From Halobacteriales archaeon (GTDB lineage Archaea > Halobacteriota > Halobacteria > Halobacteriales > SKSH01), in NCBI GenBank assembly GCA_007118145.1, contig SKSD01000008.1, positions 1 through 46,495 on the forward strand: DNA of 46,495 bases, read 5' to 3'. The position numbers and the translations under genes are program-made. The notes beneath the pieces are model-generated. The model was not told the origin of the DNA, did not search any database, and was given only the letters and a program-made list of their open reading frames with translations. Shown in pieces: positions 16,552-25,714 of this stretch (the first letter of the stretch is position 1; each line of letters starts with the position of its first letter).

Positions 16552-17271
16552 ATGAAACCGCGGTTCGTCGGCCATATCGGTCCAGCCGATGTCGTGACGG
16601 CTGCGCACGCAGCGGTCGGCGTCCTAGCGGTCGTTATTGCACCTGAGAATATCGAACTGGCGGCGCGGCTCGTCCTCCTCGCAGCCATCCTCGACGGTGT
16701 TGACGGTATCGTCGCACGCTGGCACGGGGGGACGATGATCGGGCCGTATCTCGACTCACTCGCCGATGTCGCGTCCTTCGCCGTGGCACCAGCGGCGATC
16801 GTCTACGTGGCCGTGACAAGTGAGTGGGAACTCGTCAGCAACGAACCCTCCGTTGAGCTTGCCGTCCTCGCCATCGTGGTCGTCCTGTTCGTCGTGATGG
16901 CGGTGTTCAGGCTCGCGATGTACACGGCGTTCGACACGGATACCAGCTACACCGAGGGTGTCCAGAGCACGCTCGCTGCGACCATCATCGGGGCGGCGAT
17001 ACTCGCGAATGTCACCGACCCGATCATCCTCCTGGTCGGTACGGCACTGTTCACCTACCTCATGGTGAGTCCGATCCGATACCCCGATCTCCTCGCCAGA
17101 GATGCGTTCCTCATGGGTATCGTCCATACCGCTGCGGTCATCGTCCCGACGGCGTTCGGGCGGGCGTTCCCCTGGGCACTGTTGATCCTCGGTGTGGCGT
17201 ACCTCCTGCTATCGCCGTGGCTTTACTGGCGAGATAGCTGGCTCTTGATGGAATGGAAAGGAAACGCTTAG
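16552..17271 (+). CDS. pssA: CDP-alcohol phosphatidyltransferase (archaetidylserine synthase type)
   Basis: The 239-residue multi-helix membrane protein carries the complete family signature DGVDGIVAR, then G64, D68 and D72 (D48-x2-D51-G52-x2-A55-R56-x7-G64-x3-D68-x3-D72). The motif binds the CDP group and two metal ions; the enzyme replaces CMP of CDP-archaeol with a small alcohol such as serine. In haloarchaea, enzymes of this type supply archaetidylserine/archaetidylethanolamine, which is linked to archaeosortase lipid anchoring of surface proteins. The choice of serine over inositol or glycerol phosphate is inferred from overall resemblance. Monocistronic, head-on to nothing; the HEAT-repeat gene follows 75 bases later. 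Confidence 0.8.
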   Translation: MKPRFVGHIGPADVVTAAHAAVGVLAVVIAPENIELAARLVLLAAILDGVDGIVARWHGGTMIGPYLDSLADVASFAVAPAAIVYVAVTSEWELVSNEPSVELAVLAIVVVLFVVMAVFRLAMYTAFDTDTSYTEGVQSTLAATIIGAAILANVTDPIILLVGTALFTYLMVSPIRYPDLLARDAFLMGIVHTAAVIVPTAFGRAFPWALLILGVAYLLLSPWLYWRDSWLLMEWKGNA

Positions 17272-17346
17272 GGAGGTATCACGCCGATTCCCAGGTACGA
17301 TTGACCCCCTCCATCGGGGGTCGAAACCCGATGGGATGGAGAAGCT

Positions 17347-18576
17347 ATGACCGAGGACGCACCCGACCCGGACGACCTACGTGAACGCCTTGCAGCACTC
17401 ACCGAACGCCTCGATGCGGCCGAACTCGAGGAAGAATATATCGAGATCGATGAGGAGCTCTCAGCGATCGAAACAACGCTCGACGAACTCGAGGAAGCCC
17501 TCGATGATGACGAGGAGGATGAGGCACTCGACGAACTCACAGCTGAGTTGGCCGACCTCGAGTCGACACTCGAAGAGGAACGTGGCCCGTACGCCGAGGA
17601 TATCATCGAGATGCTCGAGTCCGTCTCGGCCACCGTAATTGACGAGGATTGGACTGAGAACGGACAGACGGCCGTCCTTGAGGCGGTTGGCGCGTTCGCC
17701 GAGACAGAGATTGATGCCTTCGATGGTGTTGACCAGCCCGACGACCTCGAGGGTGCCGGTGACGTCATCGATACGGTGAGCGAGTCACTCGCCGGTGCCG
17801 ATTTGCACCCCGATGAGGATGCCGAGGCGATCGCAACAGCACTCGAGGCGGCTCAATCGCTCAGTGACGCGGTCGATGCCGCAGAGACGTGGAGCGACCT
17901 CACCGTGCGCGAGAAACTCGAGGCTCGTGGCTTTTACGACATCCTCCAGCACCGCAAGGATTACCCACCCGAGTGGAGCGCGCTCAAGGCACACGAACAG
18001 GAGGGTAACGTCGAGATGATCCTGCTCGCACACGAGCTACTCGACTCGGCGTTCATGAAGGAACACTGCATCGAGGCGCTCAAGCGTCTCGGTCCGAGTG
18101 AGGCACTCGAGCCGATGATGCAACTCGCTCAACGGCGCAGACCCGAGGCGATCGATGTACTCGGTCGGATCGGCGATGATGAACCGGTCGAGATGCTCAT
18201 CGGCTTCGTCGAGGAGGGTCCGAACCGCCCGCTCGAACTCGTCCTCTTACAGACCCTGGGTCGCATCGGGAGTGAGGAGGCTACACAGACGGTCGCGAAC
18301 CGACTCCTCGCGGATGACCCACTGGTTCGCTCAGTCGCCGCTCGCTCACTCGGTATGATCGGCGATACCCGCGCGATCGACCCACTCTCCAACGCACTCG
18401 CTGAGGACGACGCCGATAACGTCCGTGGGAGTGCCGCGTGGGCACTCAACGAGATCGGAACCGAGGACGCACTCGAGGCGATCGTCGAGCAGGGCTCAGA
18501 TGACCGAGCGTACCTCGTCGAGGCGCAGGTGACACGTGCACGTGCCACCCTCGGTACCTCCGAGGAGGCAGCCTAA
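17347..18576 (+). CDS. Acidic coiled-coil and HEAT/PBS-lyase repeat protein
   Basis: The 409-residue protein has two parts. Residues 1-100 form a strongly acidic, Leu-spaced coiled coil (for example EEYIEIDEELSAIETTLDE). Residues about 215-400 are HEAT/PBS-lyase-like repeats, recognisable from recurrent LGRIGDDEPVEML, LGRIGSEEATQTV, LGMIGDTRAIDPL and LNEIGTEDALEAI units about 30 residues apart. Such repeats mediate protein-protein binding; enzymatic phycobilin lyase activity is not implied. ATG 17347 follows a GGAG-like element (17338-17341). It converges with a small membrane protein gene, overlapping it by 4 bases. The function is unknown. Confidence 0.8.
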   Translation: MTEDAPDPDDLRERLAALTERLDAAELEEEYIEIDEELSAIETTLDELEEALDDDEEDEALDELTAELADLESTLEEERGPYAEDIIEMLESVSATVIDEDWTENGQTAVLEAVGAFAETEIDAFDGVDQPDDLEGAGDVIDTVSESLAGADLHPDEDAEAIATALEAAQSLSDAVDAAETWSDLTVREKLEARGFYDILQHRKDYPPEWSALKAHEQEGNVEMILLAHELLDSAFMKEHCIEALKRLGPSEALEPMMQLAQRRRPEAIDVLGRIGDDEPVEMLIGFVEEGPNRPLELVLLQTLGRIGSEEATQTVANRLLADDPLVRSVAARSLGMIGDTRAIDPLSNALAEDDADNVRGSAAWALNEIGTEDALEAIVEQGSDDRAYLVEAQVTRARATLGTSEEAA

Positions 18577-18869
18577 CCGTCGAGCATCGTCGCGAGGAAC
18601 AAGAGCGCGAATGCGAGGGCGATGAGGAACGTTCCGATACGGCCGAGCGAGGTGTACTCACGGACGGTATCGACCGATATCTGGAGCCGGTACCGGTCGG
18701 AGTTCTCGTTATAGGTGACATAGTTGGGGTCCTGGAAGAGCTCGAGGAAGAGTAACGCGGCTCCGATCGTCCCGAGGGCGTATGCAGCGAGTTCGATCCA
18801 GGTGATGTACGCCTCCATGAGCGACGTGAACACCTGCCGTGCACTTAATTCGGTGTGGATTAGCTTCAT
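18573..18869 (-). CDS. Small two-helix membrane protein, unknown function
   Basis: The 98-residue product has two hydrophobic segments, ELAAYALGTIGAALLFLEL (about 27-45) and GRIGTFLIALAFALLFLATM (about 76-95), joined by a polar loop. The ends look cytoplasmic or external without strong bias. ATG 18869 is preferred over a start at 18902, which would add a short hydrophobic leader overlapping the divergent phospholipase D gene. Its start is only 26 bases from the phospholipase D start, so the two divergent promoters must overlap or lie inside each other's genes. No family recognised. Confidence 0.6.
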   Translation of the reverse strand: MKLIHTELSARQVFTSLMEAYITWIELAAYALGTIGAALLFLELFQDPNYVTYNENSDRYRLQISVDTVREYTSLGRIGTFLIALAFALLFLATMLDG

Positions 18870-18895
18870 AGCCAAGGCCGAGGCGAAGGGGAGGG

Positions 18896-20530
18896 GTGTC
18901 ACTCACGTGGCTTTGCATCCTCGTCCTGACGACGACCGGTGGTGGCGGCGAGCTCGCACCGGCCAACGAGACGTCGGTCGAGATCGTCGCACTCTATCCG
19001 AACCCCGTGGCGTACCAAGACCGCGGTGAGTTCATCCTCGTCGAGGTATCGGGTCCGATGCGGACGGATCACTGGCGATTCGTCGATGATGCCGGACAGG
19101 AGGCCTTGCCGCCACCGATGATCGTCAACGGATCGGTCGCCTTCAGCTTCCATCCCGACGAGGCAGCACCCTATGTGGATGCCCCGGTGTTCGGGCTTGA
19201 GGGATGGTTACAGCTGGCCGATGCGGGACAGACGCTCGAACTCCGTATCGATGGTGAGGTGGCAGACCGCGTCTCGTATGAGGGGCCCGCACCCCGGGCT
19301 CGCCTCTGGGTGCGTGATGCCATACCCGAGCCATGGGTACCGGTGGGTGCAACGGCGTTCGAACCCGTCGATGCCACCGCGGCGGTCACCGCGTTCGTGC
19401 TTCCCGACGCGGCTGGGGTACCAACGACGTTCCTCGAGGGTGCACACGAGCGCATCCTTCTTGGTGGCTATACGCTCTCCGATCCCGAGGTAGTCGAGGC
19501 GCTGCTCGACGCACACCGTCGTGGTATCGATGTCCGTGTCCATGTCGAGGGCCGACCCGTCGGGGGGATCTCCATCCCGATGGGTGACGCGCTGGATCGC
19601 CTCGATGCGGCCGGCATCAACGTGACCGTCCACCGAGGACCCTATGCCCGGTGGGGCTTTTATCACCCAAAGTACGCGGTCGTCGATGACCGGGTGCTCG
19701 TCACCACAGAGAACTGGAACCCCTCGGGGACGGGTGGTCGTGCGAGTCGGGGGTGGGGTGTGATCGTCGAGTCTGCCGCACTCGCCGACGAACTCACGGC
19801 CGTGTTCGAGGCGGATACGACTTGGAAGGACGCCCAGTCATGGGGTGCCATCAGGGATGAACTCGCCCGGCACGAGGACGATTCGACCCTCGGGTCGTTC
19901 CCACCGGTTCACGATCCCGAGGTTCGTGTGGACACCTCGGTGACGATGATCGCCGCTCCAGACAATGCAGAGGCATACCTCGAGAGGTTGATCCGCAACG
20001 CGACGCGGACGGTCGATATCAAACAAGTACGCATCGGCGATGTCGACTTCCCCCTCCTCCAGGCAGCGATAGACGCAGCTCGAGACGGTGTCCGTGTCAG
20101 GATTCTACTCGCCGGTGCATGGTACGTTGAGGAGGACAATGCAGCGCTGGCTGAGACGCTTGACGATATCGCCGAGACAGAGGGGCTCGATCTCGAGGTT
20201 CGCCTCGTCGGTCGTAACGAACACTTCGACCGGCTACACGCCAAGGGTGTCATCGTCGATGAGCGTTACGTCGCTGTCAGCTCGATCAACTGGAACAATC
20301 ATTCGATCAGGCAAAACCGTGAGATTGGAGTTGTCATCGACGACGAGGCAGTCGGTGCCTACTTCACGGCAGTCTTCGAGGCGGACTGGACATCGGACGC
20401 AGGCCTAACACTCCCCAGCGAACTCATCCTGGTGACGCTGCTCGCACTCGGTATCCTCATCTATCATGCAACACAGATGCACTTCGAGGGGGCCGAGGCT
20501 GCATCGGAGGAGACCCACACCGAGCGGTGA
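18896..20530 (+). CDS. Exported, membrane-tethered phospholipase D-family protein
   Basis: The 544-residue protein begins with a short hydrophobic signal-like stretch (residues 3-13), then a beta-rich domain (about 25-125) resembling lamin-tail-like domains found on exported nucleases. Two HKD domains follow, both complete: H257-x-K259-x4-D264 (HPKYAVVDD, with ENWNPSG) and H448-x-K450-x4-D455 (HAKGVIVDE, with INWNNHS). One membrane helix ends the protein (about 507-527). Members hydrolyse or transfer phosphodiester bonds of lipids or nucleic acids with a His nucleophile. The substrate is not determined by sequence; the surface location is inferred. GTG 18896 is directly preceded by GGGGAGGGG. 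Confidence 0.8.
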   Translation: MSLTWLCILVLTTTGGGGELAPANETSVEIVALYPNPVAYQDRGEFILVEVSGPMRTDHWRFVDDAGQEALPPPMIVNGSVAFSFHPDEAAPYVDAPVFGLEGWLQLADAGQTLELRIDGEVADRVSYEGPAPRARLWVRDAIPEPWVPVGATAFEPVDATAAVTAFVLPDAAGVPTTFLEGAHERILLGGYTLSDPEVVEALLDAHRRGIDVRVHVEGRPVGGISIPMGDALDRLDAAGINVTVHRGPYARWGFYHPKYAVVDDRVLVTTENWNPSGTGGRASRGWGVIVESAALADELTAVFEADTTWKDAQSWGAIRDELARHEDDSTLGSFPPVHDPEVRVDTSVTMIAAPDNAEAYLERLIRNATRTVDIKQVRIGDVDFPLLQAAIDAARDGVRVRILLAGAWYVEEDNAALAETLDDIAETEGLDLEVRLVGRNEHFDRLHAKGVIVDERYVAVSSINWNNHSIRQNREIGVVIDDEAVGAYFTAVFEADWTSDAGLTLPSELILVTLLALGILIYHATQMHFEGAEAASEETHTER

Positions 20531-20536
20531 GGCTAC

Positions 20537-22411
20537 CTACTGCTTGGCAGGTGCGTCGCCGAGCAGGCTGATGAGTTTGTCGAGCACCTCTTCGCGTCGA
20601 CCACCGACGAAGCGGATACTCCCGACGACGAGGTGTCCACCACCGCTGACACCGCCACCTCGGACGGTCTCGGTCAACTCGGTGACGATCTCGGGGATGT
20701 CAAGTCTGACGCCATCACTTCGCAACACGGCGAAGTCGCTCCCGAACCCGATCGTGATCGTCGGTCCACCGTCACCCTCGGCCACCTGCGCGTCATGGAT
20801 GGCGGTGGTGGTCTTCCCTGGTGCCGGGTAGATATGTCGATGGGCGTAGAGGTCGAGATCGATTGTATAGAGATCAGCACCGTTATCGAGCACCTCGTGC
20901 TCGAGGTGTTGCTGTGCGGCATCGAGCTGTCGGTCGATCTCGGCCCGGGCGCGCTCCGAGAAGAGGGTGACGACCTGCTGATGTCTGAGTGAATCATCAC
21001 AATCGACATCGAGGAGGTCTTCGATGAGGTGTCGGCCGGTGTTGAATCGTAGCCAGTGAGCGGCGTAATCGACAGCCTCGGTCATCCGCTGTACCCACGC
21101 CTCGTCACCGCCGGCGAGGTCGAGATATCCCTCCATGGCCGATGCCTCAGAGCGGTCGGCGGTGCCGGCGACGGCTGGGAGTTGTTCGATCTCGTCGCTC
21201 AGGTCTGGGTCGATCATCCGTGCGACCTCGACGGCGAGCATCCCGCTGGTGACGCGGTAATCCTCGTCGACGAGATATGGGTTCACGTGCGCGTCGATGA
21301 ACTCGTTGACCACCTCGGGGTCGGGGAAGTGGTGGTCGATGGTGATGATCGAGAGACCGTACTTCGTCAGCGTCTCGAGAGCCGGGGCGTCCTCGGCGGT
21401 CGACCCGTTGTCGAGCATGACGACAAGTGGGAGGCGTTGGCCGTGGCGGTCACGGTCATCGAGAGCACGGTTCAGATCGCGCGTCGCATCGGCCATCTCG
21501 TAAAACGGTGCCTTGCTCGGCAGGCGTCGGACCAGGTAGTCGGACGCATCGGTCTGGCCATGGATATCGGCAACGTATCGCTCGAGGGCGAGTTGCAGCG
21601 GGACGCTCGCACAGATACCATCGACATCGGCATGGTGGCGTACGCGGATCGGACGGCCCGTCAGCGCCGCACGGCGGAGTCGATACGCCACATCGCGAAG
21701 GCCATCCCACATGGTCTCCATAGCATCCCAATCGACCAACGGGTCGATATCGTGCGGAGTTGCTGCCTCATCGATGCGTGTCTCGATGTCCTCGAGGGCG
21801 TCTGCCCGCCTACTGCCGTCGAGCACCTCCAGTGCAGATGCCTCGAGTTGGGTGCCGCCGTCGTAGTACTGTACCTCGCCATCGATCCTGACGATATCGC
21901 CGAGATCTACCTCGGGGTAGGCACGGACACCGGCTCCGTCGAACGCCGCTGCGACGAGGATGCCATCGCCAGTGGCGAGATGGAAGAGGGTCGGCCCAGT
22001 GGTCTGCTTGATCTGCACCACCTCACCCTCTGTCTCGACGGCCTGCCCGATGAGGTCGTCCATCCCTGCGGCTGTGGCGAACACTGCCTCCGCACCTGGT
22101 TGGTGTGTCTCATCATCGTCGAGGTCGTCGATCTCGATATCGCGCCGGGGGACGAACGAGATATCGCCGTTATCACGGATACGGTCGAGCTCGACGGCCA
22201 GTTGGTCGCCAACGGCATACGTTCCTTCGAGATTCGATTCGTGCACGAGCCCCGAGACGTTATCGTTCAAATCGACGAAAATACCGTACTCGACGATCCC
22301 GTTGATCGTCGCCACATACGGGGTATCAGGTTCGAGATCGTCCGCGGTCGCGGCCGGTGAAAGTCGTGTCGGCGTGGCCGGCGACATATTCGCGGGTGAA
22401 TCAGCTGTCAT
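20537..22411 (-). CDS. S1-OB-DHH/DHHA1 single-strand nuclease, RecJ/GAN-like
   Basis: The 624-residue protein has an S1 domain (about 30-90, GIVEYGIFVDLNDNVSGLVH), a second OB fold (about 118-198), and a DHH domain with RHHADVDGICA (259-265), LDNGS (333-337) and the namesake DHH at 359-361. A DHHA1 domain ends with GVSGGGH (588-593). All expected metal-binding motifs are present, so it should be an active 5'-3' single-strand nuclease of the archaeal RecJ/GINS-associated type, acting in DNA replication or repair, or on RNA given the S1 domain. ATG 22411 is preferred over the extension to 22483, which lies in the promoter region (TTTACCCCTTTTGATAC) and is not acidic. Confidence 0.85.
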   Translation of the reverse strand: MTADSPANMSPATPTRLSPAATADDLEPDTPYVATINGIVEYGIFVDLNDNVSGLVHESNLEGTYAVGDQLAVELDRIRDNGDISFVPRRDIEIDDLDDDETHQPGAEAVFATAAGMDDLIGQAVETEGEVVQIKQTTGPTLFHLATGDGILVAAAFDGAGVRAYPEVDLGDIVRIDGEVQYYDGGTQLEASALEVLDGSRRADALEDIETRIDEAATPHDIDPLVDWDAMETMWDGLRDVAYRLRRAALTGRPIRVRHHADVDGICASVPLQLALERYVADIHGQTDASDYLVRRLPSKAPFYEMADATRDLNRALDDRDRHGQRLPLVVMLDNGSTAEDAPALETLTKYGLSIITIDHHFPDPEVVNEFIDAHVNPYLVDEDYRVTSGMLAVEVARMIDPDLSDEIEQLPAVAGTADRSEASAMEGYLDLAGGDEAWVQRMTEAVDYAAHWLRFNTGRHLIEDLLDVDCDDSLRHQQVVTLFSERARAEIDRQLDAAQQHLEHEVLDNGADLYTIDLDLYAHRHIYPAPGKTTTAIHDAQVAEGDGGPTITIGFGSDFAVLRSDGVRLDIPEIVTELTETVRGGGVSGGGHLVVGSIRFVGGRREEVLDKLISLLGDAPAKQ

Positions 22412-22540
22412 CTGTAAACCACGGTACGTGAGGGTCTCGTTTACCCCTTTTGATACACTGTGCACGACCACGAGGCCACCCACGTGTACCGTTTCACCGT
22501 CGTGTCGGAACGTTTAGCAGGCTGAACCAGCTACCAACCG

Positions 22541-23044
22541 ATGTCGATGGGGCTGTTTGATTCACTGTTCAGCACGGATGAGGTCATCGGGATAGCCCGA
22601 GAGACCATCGATTTCGCCCTCGAGAGTGCTGAGCATACCCATCCGAACGAGTACATGGGTCTGTTGCGAGGCACACAAGCGTCCGAACTCAACCTCGACC
22701 GCGACGGACAGGTGATCACCGATATCATGGTGATACCCGGGACAACCTCGAGCCCGGTGGCGGCGACACTCCGGGGGAACCTCGTACCGAATGACCGGCG
22801 GTCCGTTGGCTCGATCCACTCACATCCAAGCGGCGTGCTCTCACCGAGTCAACAGGACATCGATTCCTTCGGCCGTGGTGATGTCCATATCATCATGGGT
22901 GCACCCTACGGCCGTGATGACTGGCGTGCGTTCGACCGAGCCGGCGAACCGCGGACGCTGGAGGTGCTCAACGTGACGCTACCGAATCCGGAGGACTTTT
23001 TCGACTTCACGCAAGCCGATATCGATGAGGAGCTCTACCGATGA
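22541..23044 (+). CDS. JAMM/MPN+ metalloprotease (possible ubiquitin-like/SAMP-processing protease)
   Basis: The 167-residue protein contains a complete JAMM zinc motif: E37 (PNEYMGLL), H93-x-H95 (SIHSHPSG), S103 and D106 (PSQQD), in the exact HxH-x7-S-x2-D spacing. JAMM proteases cleave isopeptide or C-terminal bonds next to ubiquitin-like modifiers; in Haloferax one homolog removes SAMPs from targets. Haloarchaea have several paralogs, so I do not assign the desampylase role. The start could be ATG 22541 or 22547. Its stop overlaps the start of ribL by four bases (ATGA at 23041-23044), so the protease is translated together with FAD synthase, an association with unexplained meaning. Confidence 0.85.
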   Translation: MSMGLFDSLFSTDEVIGIARETIDFALESAEHTHPNEYMGLLRGTQASELNLDRDGQVITDIMVIPGTTSSPVAATLRGNLVPNDRRSVGSIHSHPSGVLSPSQQDIDSFGRGDVHIIMGAPYGRDDWRAFDRAGEPRTLEVLNVTLPNPEDFFDFTQADIDEELYR

Positions 23045-23478
23045 CCGAGTCACGCCGTATCGTCGTCGCCCAGGGGACGTTCGACATCCTCCATCCAGGT
23101 CACGTCCACTACCTCGAGGAATCGGCCAAGCTGGGTGACCACCTCGAGGTGATCGTCGCCCGCCGGACCAACGTCGATCATAAACGCCCACCCATCCTCC
23201 CCGCCGTTCAACGCCGAAAGATGGTCGCTGCACTCACGGCGGTCGATCATGCCCGACTCGGACATCCCTCGGATATCTTCGTCCCGATCGAAGAGATCGA
23301 CCCTGATGTCATCACCCTCGGCTTCGATCAACATCATGACCCATCGGCGATCAAGTCAGAGCTCGACCACCGCGGTATCGAGTGCGAGGTTGAGCGAATC
23401 GGGCCATATGAGGATGCCCACGATGGCTTGTTCTCGACACGTGAGATCATCGAGGCGATCCTCGAGCGTTACGACTGA
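23041..23478 (+). CDS. ribL: FAD synthase RibL (archaeal type)
   Basis: The 145-residue protein is a cytidylyltransferase-family nucleotidyltransferase: [19 protein letters not shown] has HPGH at 18-21, and [12 protein letters not shown] carries the substrate-binding segment. The length and pattern fit archaeal FAD synthetase RibL, which adenylates FMN to FAD. It is coupled to the JAMM protease gene upstream. Its 3' end overlaps the 3' end of ribH on the other strand by ten bases, so two riboflavin-pathway genes converge here. A glycerol-3-phosphate cytidylyltransferase is the main alternative, but the context supports RibL. Confidence 0.85.
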   Translation: MTESRRIVVAQGTFDILHPGHVHYLEESAKLGDHLEVIVARRTNVDHKRPPILPAVQRRKMVAALTAVDHARLGHPSDIFVPIEEIDPDVITLGFDQHHDPSAIKSELDHRGIECEVERIGPYEDAHDGLFSTREIIEAILERYD

Positions 23479-23885
23479 CCCTCGAGTTCTGCCACCAGCT
23501 CGACCGCGGCTCGAACGGCGTTCGCACCGTAGTCGATCCGCTCGTTGGCCACCGCTGGAGACATCCCCGGGCCGGCGATACCGAAGGTGACCGGTGTGTC
23601 ATACTCGCGGGCGATCTCGTGGAGTTGATTGGCAACGGCATGTGCGATCACCTGGTCGTGATCAGTCTCGCCGGTGATGATCGTCCCGATGACGGCGACG
23701 GCATCGATATCCGACCGCCGTGCGAGGCGGTCTGCGGGGAGGACGGTATCGTACGCACCTGGGACGTGATAGGTGTGTTCGACCACCACGCCGAGGTCGT
23801 CGGCCATCGCCCGAGCCTGTGTCTCCATCTGCTCGGCGATGGGTTCGTGGTAGGTGGCTACCACGAGTCCGAGTCTGCTGCCCAT
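23469..23885 (-). CDS. ribH: 6,7-dimethyl-8-ribityllumazine synthase
   Basis: The 138-residue protein is a compact Rib[13 protein letters not shown] at the N-terminus, then [34 protein letters not shown] and [13 protein letters not shown]. The segment GETDHD carries the phosphate-contact and catalytic His (HD) region. It condenses 5-amino-6-ribitylaminouracil with 3,4-dihydroxy-2-butanone 4-phosphate, the next-to-last step of riboflavin synthesis. ATG 23885 starts the conserved fold closely. It faces ribL (FMN to FAD) tail to tail. Confidence 0.9.
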   Translation of the reverse strand: MGSRLGLVVATYHEPIAEQMETQARAMADDLGVVVEHTYHVPGAYDTVLPADRLARRSDIDAVAVIGTIITGETDHDQVIAHAVANQLHEIAREYDTPVTFGIAGPGMSPAVANERIDYGANAVRAAVELVAELEGQS

Positions 23886-23942
23886 GGGGCGAGGCCGTCC
23901 CCGTAGGCCATAGTGGTGACGGTCCGACGATGCCGAAGCGAT

Positions 23943-23948
23943 ATTTAT
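23943..23948 (+). promoter_or_regulatory. TATA box deciding the Agl23-like start
   Basis: TTTATG at 23943-23948 within ATATTTATG is centred about 25 bases before ATG 23968/23971. That places transcription at or next to the start codon, giving a leaderless mRNA. It also means the in-frame ATG at 23947, which overlaps the TATA box itself, is not the real start. Confidence 0.5.
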
Positions 23949-23967
23949 GCTGGGGTCAACGCATCAG

Positions 23968-25680
23968 ATGATGAACGTCCCCGAACGGGTATCGTCCACC
24001 GATCGTGTGCTGTTGGCACTGGTCGCCATCACAGTCGTTGCCCTCTCGCTCAGGCTGTACGATCTCGGTGGCCGTGTGGCACACTGGGATGAGGCACGAG
24101 TCGCCTACGATGCGATGCGCTACCTCAGGACTGGTGTCTGGCAGTTCAGGCCGGTCGTACATGGACCGTTCCTCCCGAAGGTCAACCACCAGGTGTTCGA
24201 TCTTCTCGGTGCCTCGGACACGACGATGCGACTTGTCGTCGCCGTGATCGGCGGACTCGCACCACTCGCCGCATGGCTCTTCAGGCGACACCTCCGTCGT
24301 GAGGAACTCGTCATCCTCGGGCTCTTACTGGCAGCGAACCCGGTCTTGCTCTACTACTCACGGTTCTATCGCAACGATGTCGCTCTCGGCGTAGTCATGC
24401 TCGTCGCCTTCGGCATGTTCGTCAGGGCGTACGACACCAAGCGACCGTTCTACCTCTACCCGGCGTTCGCCCTGGTGGCGTTGGGGTGGACGATGAAGGG
24501 TAACGCACTGTTGTATCCCGTGGTATGGATCGGCGCGGTGGCAGTCCTCGCCGATCAGTATGCAGTGATGCATCATGATGGTGATGGCGGTGCGGTGGGC
24601 TACCTCCGACGGCAGATACACTCGAGTGCGTCGATCATCCTCGCCTGGCGATGGCATCTCATCGGCTCGACACTACTCGGTCTGTTGGTGATCATCACGT
24701 TCTACCTCCCACGCGATGGCGAGACGGTGACGCTCACCGAGGTACTCTTCGCCCCGTGGCGGTTACCCGAACTGCTCGATGTGACGCTGGTCGACTCGAC
24801 ACAACGGATGCTCTCACACTGGTTCGCCGCCAGTGGTGAGACGCCATACCTCTCGTTCCTCGAGCACTACATCGAGACATTGCTCGCCGGTGCGTCGGTC
24901 GTGCTGGTCTTCGCGATCATCGGCTTCATCGCCGACCGATACCGCCCTGGTCAGGCTCGGGCACTCGTCACGATCGCCGCCCTCTGGGGGTTCGTCAGCA
25001 TCGTCGGGTATCCGATCGCGGCCGATATCCGCGCACCGTGGCTGACCGTCCATGCCATCATCCCACTGACGATCCCCGCCGCTGTCGGCCTCGGGTTCAT
25101 GTACCGGACTGCCATCGGGAACCTTCGTGATATTGATACCCCATCCGGTGACAGCCTCGTTGTCGGTGGGATCGCCGCTCTGGTGCTCCTCTTGGCGGTC
25201 GTCGCCGTGATCTATCCAGCGCTCACGCTGGTCTACCTCCAACCGACGGATGCAGACAACCAACTCGCCCAGTACGCCCAACCGGGTGGTGACTGGGGCG
25301 ATACCATCGAAGACATGCTCGCCCTGGCAGAGACCAACGATGAGGGGGTGGACGTCCTCTACGCAGGTGATACCTTCTTCATGCTCGACGAGGATGATGC
25401 CTATCTCAAACCCGCGAGTGGTGGCTGGTACAACCGCCTGCCCCTGCCGTGGTACTTCGAACAGGTCGATGCCACCACCGCGAGTGCGGCAGACCGTTCG
25501 ACGGTCGCCGAACTGATCGAGGAGGAGCGACCACCGATCGTGATCGCCGCACAGAGCGACCGCCATCTGGTGATCGACCATGTCGAGGGGTACGAATCGC
25601 GATTTCACACACTCAGACTCTGGGATATGCACATCGACATCTACCTCGATATCGACCGACTCGACGAGGCAAACCCATAA
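23968..25680 (+). CDS. Agl23-like polytopic membrane protein (TIGR03663 family)
   Basis: The product (570 residues from 23968) has about ten to eleven membrane helices and a soluble acidic C-terminal domain. It shows the family features HWDEARVAYD (H39, D41, E42) near the first extracytoplasmic loop and NPVLLYYSRFYRNDV after helix 4. The architecture is that of GT-C/ArnT-like membrane glycosyltransferases, with the Asp-Glu pair in the place of a catalytic DE. In haloarchaea it is annotated as flippase-activity-associated Agl23; direct biochemical evidence is limited. The start follows the TATA element at 23943. The purine genes follow closely, but a functional link is unlikely. Confidence 0.7.
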   Translation: MMNVPERVSSTDRVLLALVAITVVALSLRLYDLGGRVAHWDEARVAYDAMRYLRTGVWQFRPVVHGPFLPKVNHQVFDLLGASDTTMRLVVAVIGGLAPLAAWLFRRHLRREELVILGLLLAANPVLLYYSRFYRNDVALGVVMLVAFGMFVRAYDTKRPFYLYPAFALVALGWTMKGNALLYPVVWIGAVAVLADQYAVMHHDGDGGAVGYLRRQIHSSASIILAWRWHLIGSTLLGLLVIITFYLPRDGETVTLTEVLFAPWRLPELLDVTLVDSTQRMLSHWFAASGETPYLSFLEHYIETLLAGASVVLVFAIIGFIADRYRPGQARALVTIAALWGFVSIVGYPIAADIRAPWLTVHAIIPLTIPAAVGLGFMYRTAIGNLRDIDTPSGDSLVVGGIAALVLLLAVVAVIYPALTLVYLQPTDADNQLAQYAQPGGDWGDTIEDMLALAETNDEGVDVLYAGDTFFMLDEDDAYLKPASGGWYNRLPLPWYFEQVDATTASAADRSTVAELIEEERPPIVIAAQSDRHLVIDHVEGYESRFHTLRLWDMHIDIYLDIDRLDEANP

Positions 25681-25714
25681 CGACTAACCCCGACCGCACC
25701 CCCTGCATCGAACG

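Noticed and set aside
21056-22360. 434-residue open frame on the plus strand
   Set aside because: Antisense shadow of the S1-OB-DHH nuclease, caused by codon bias.
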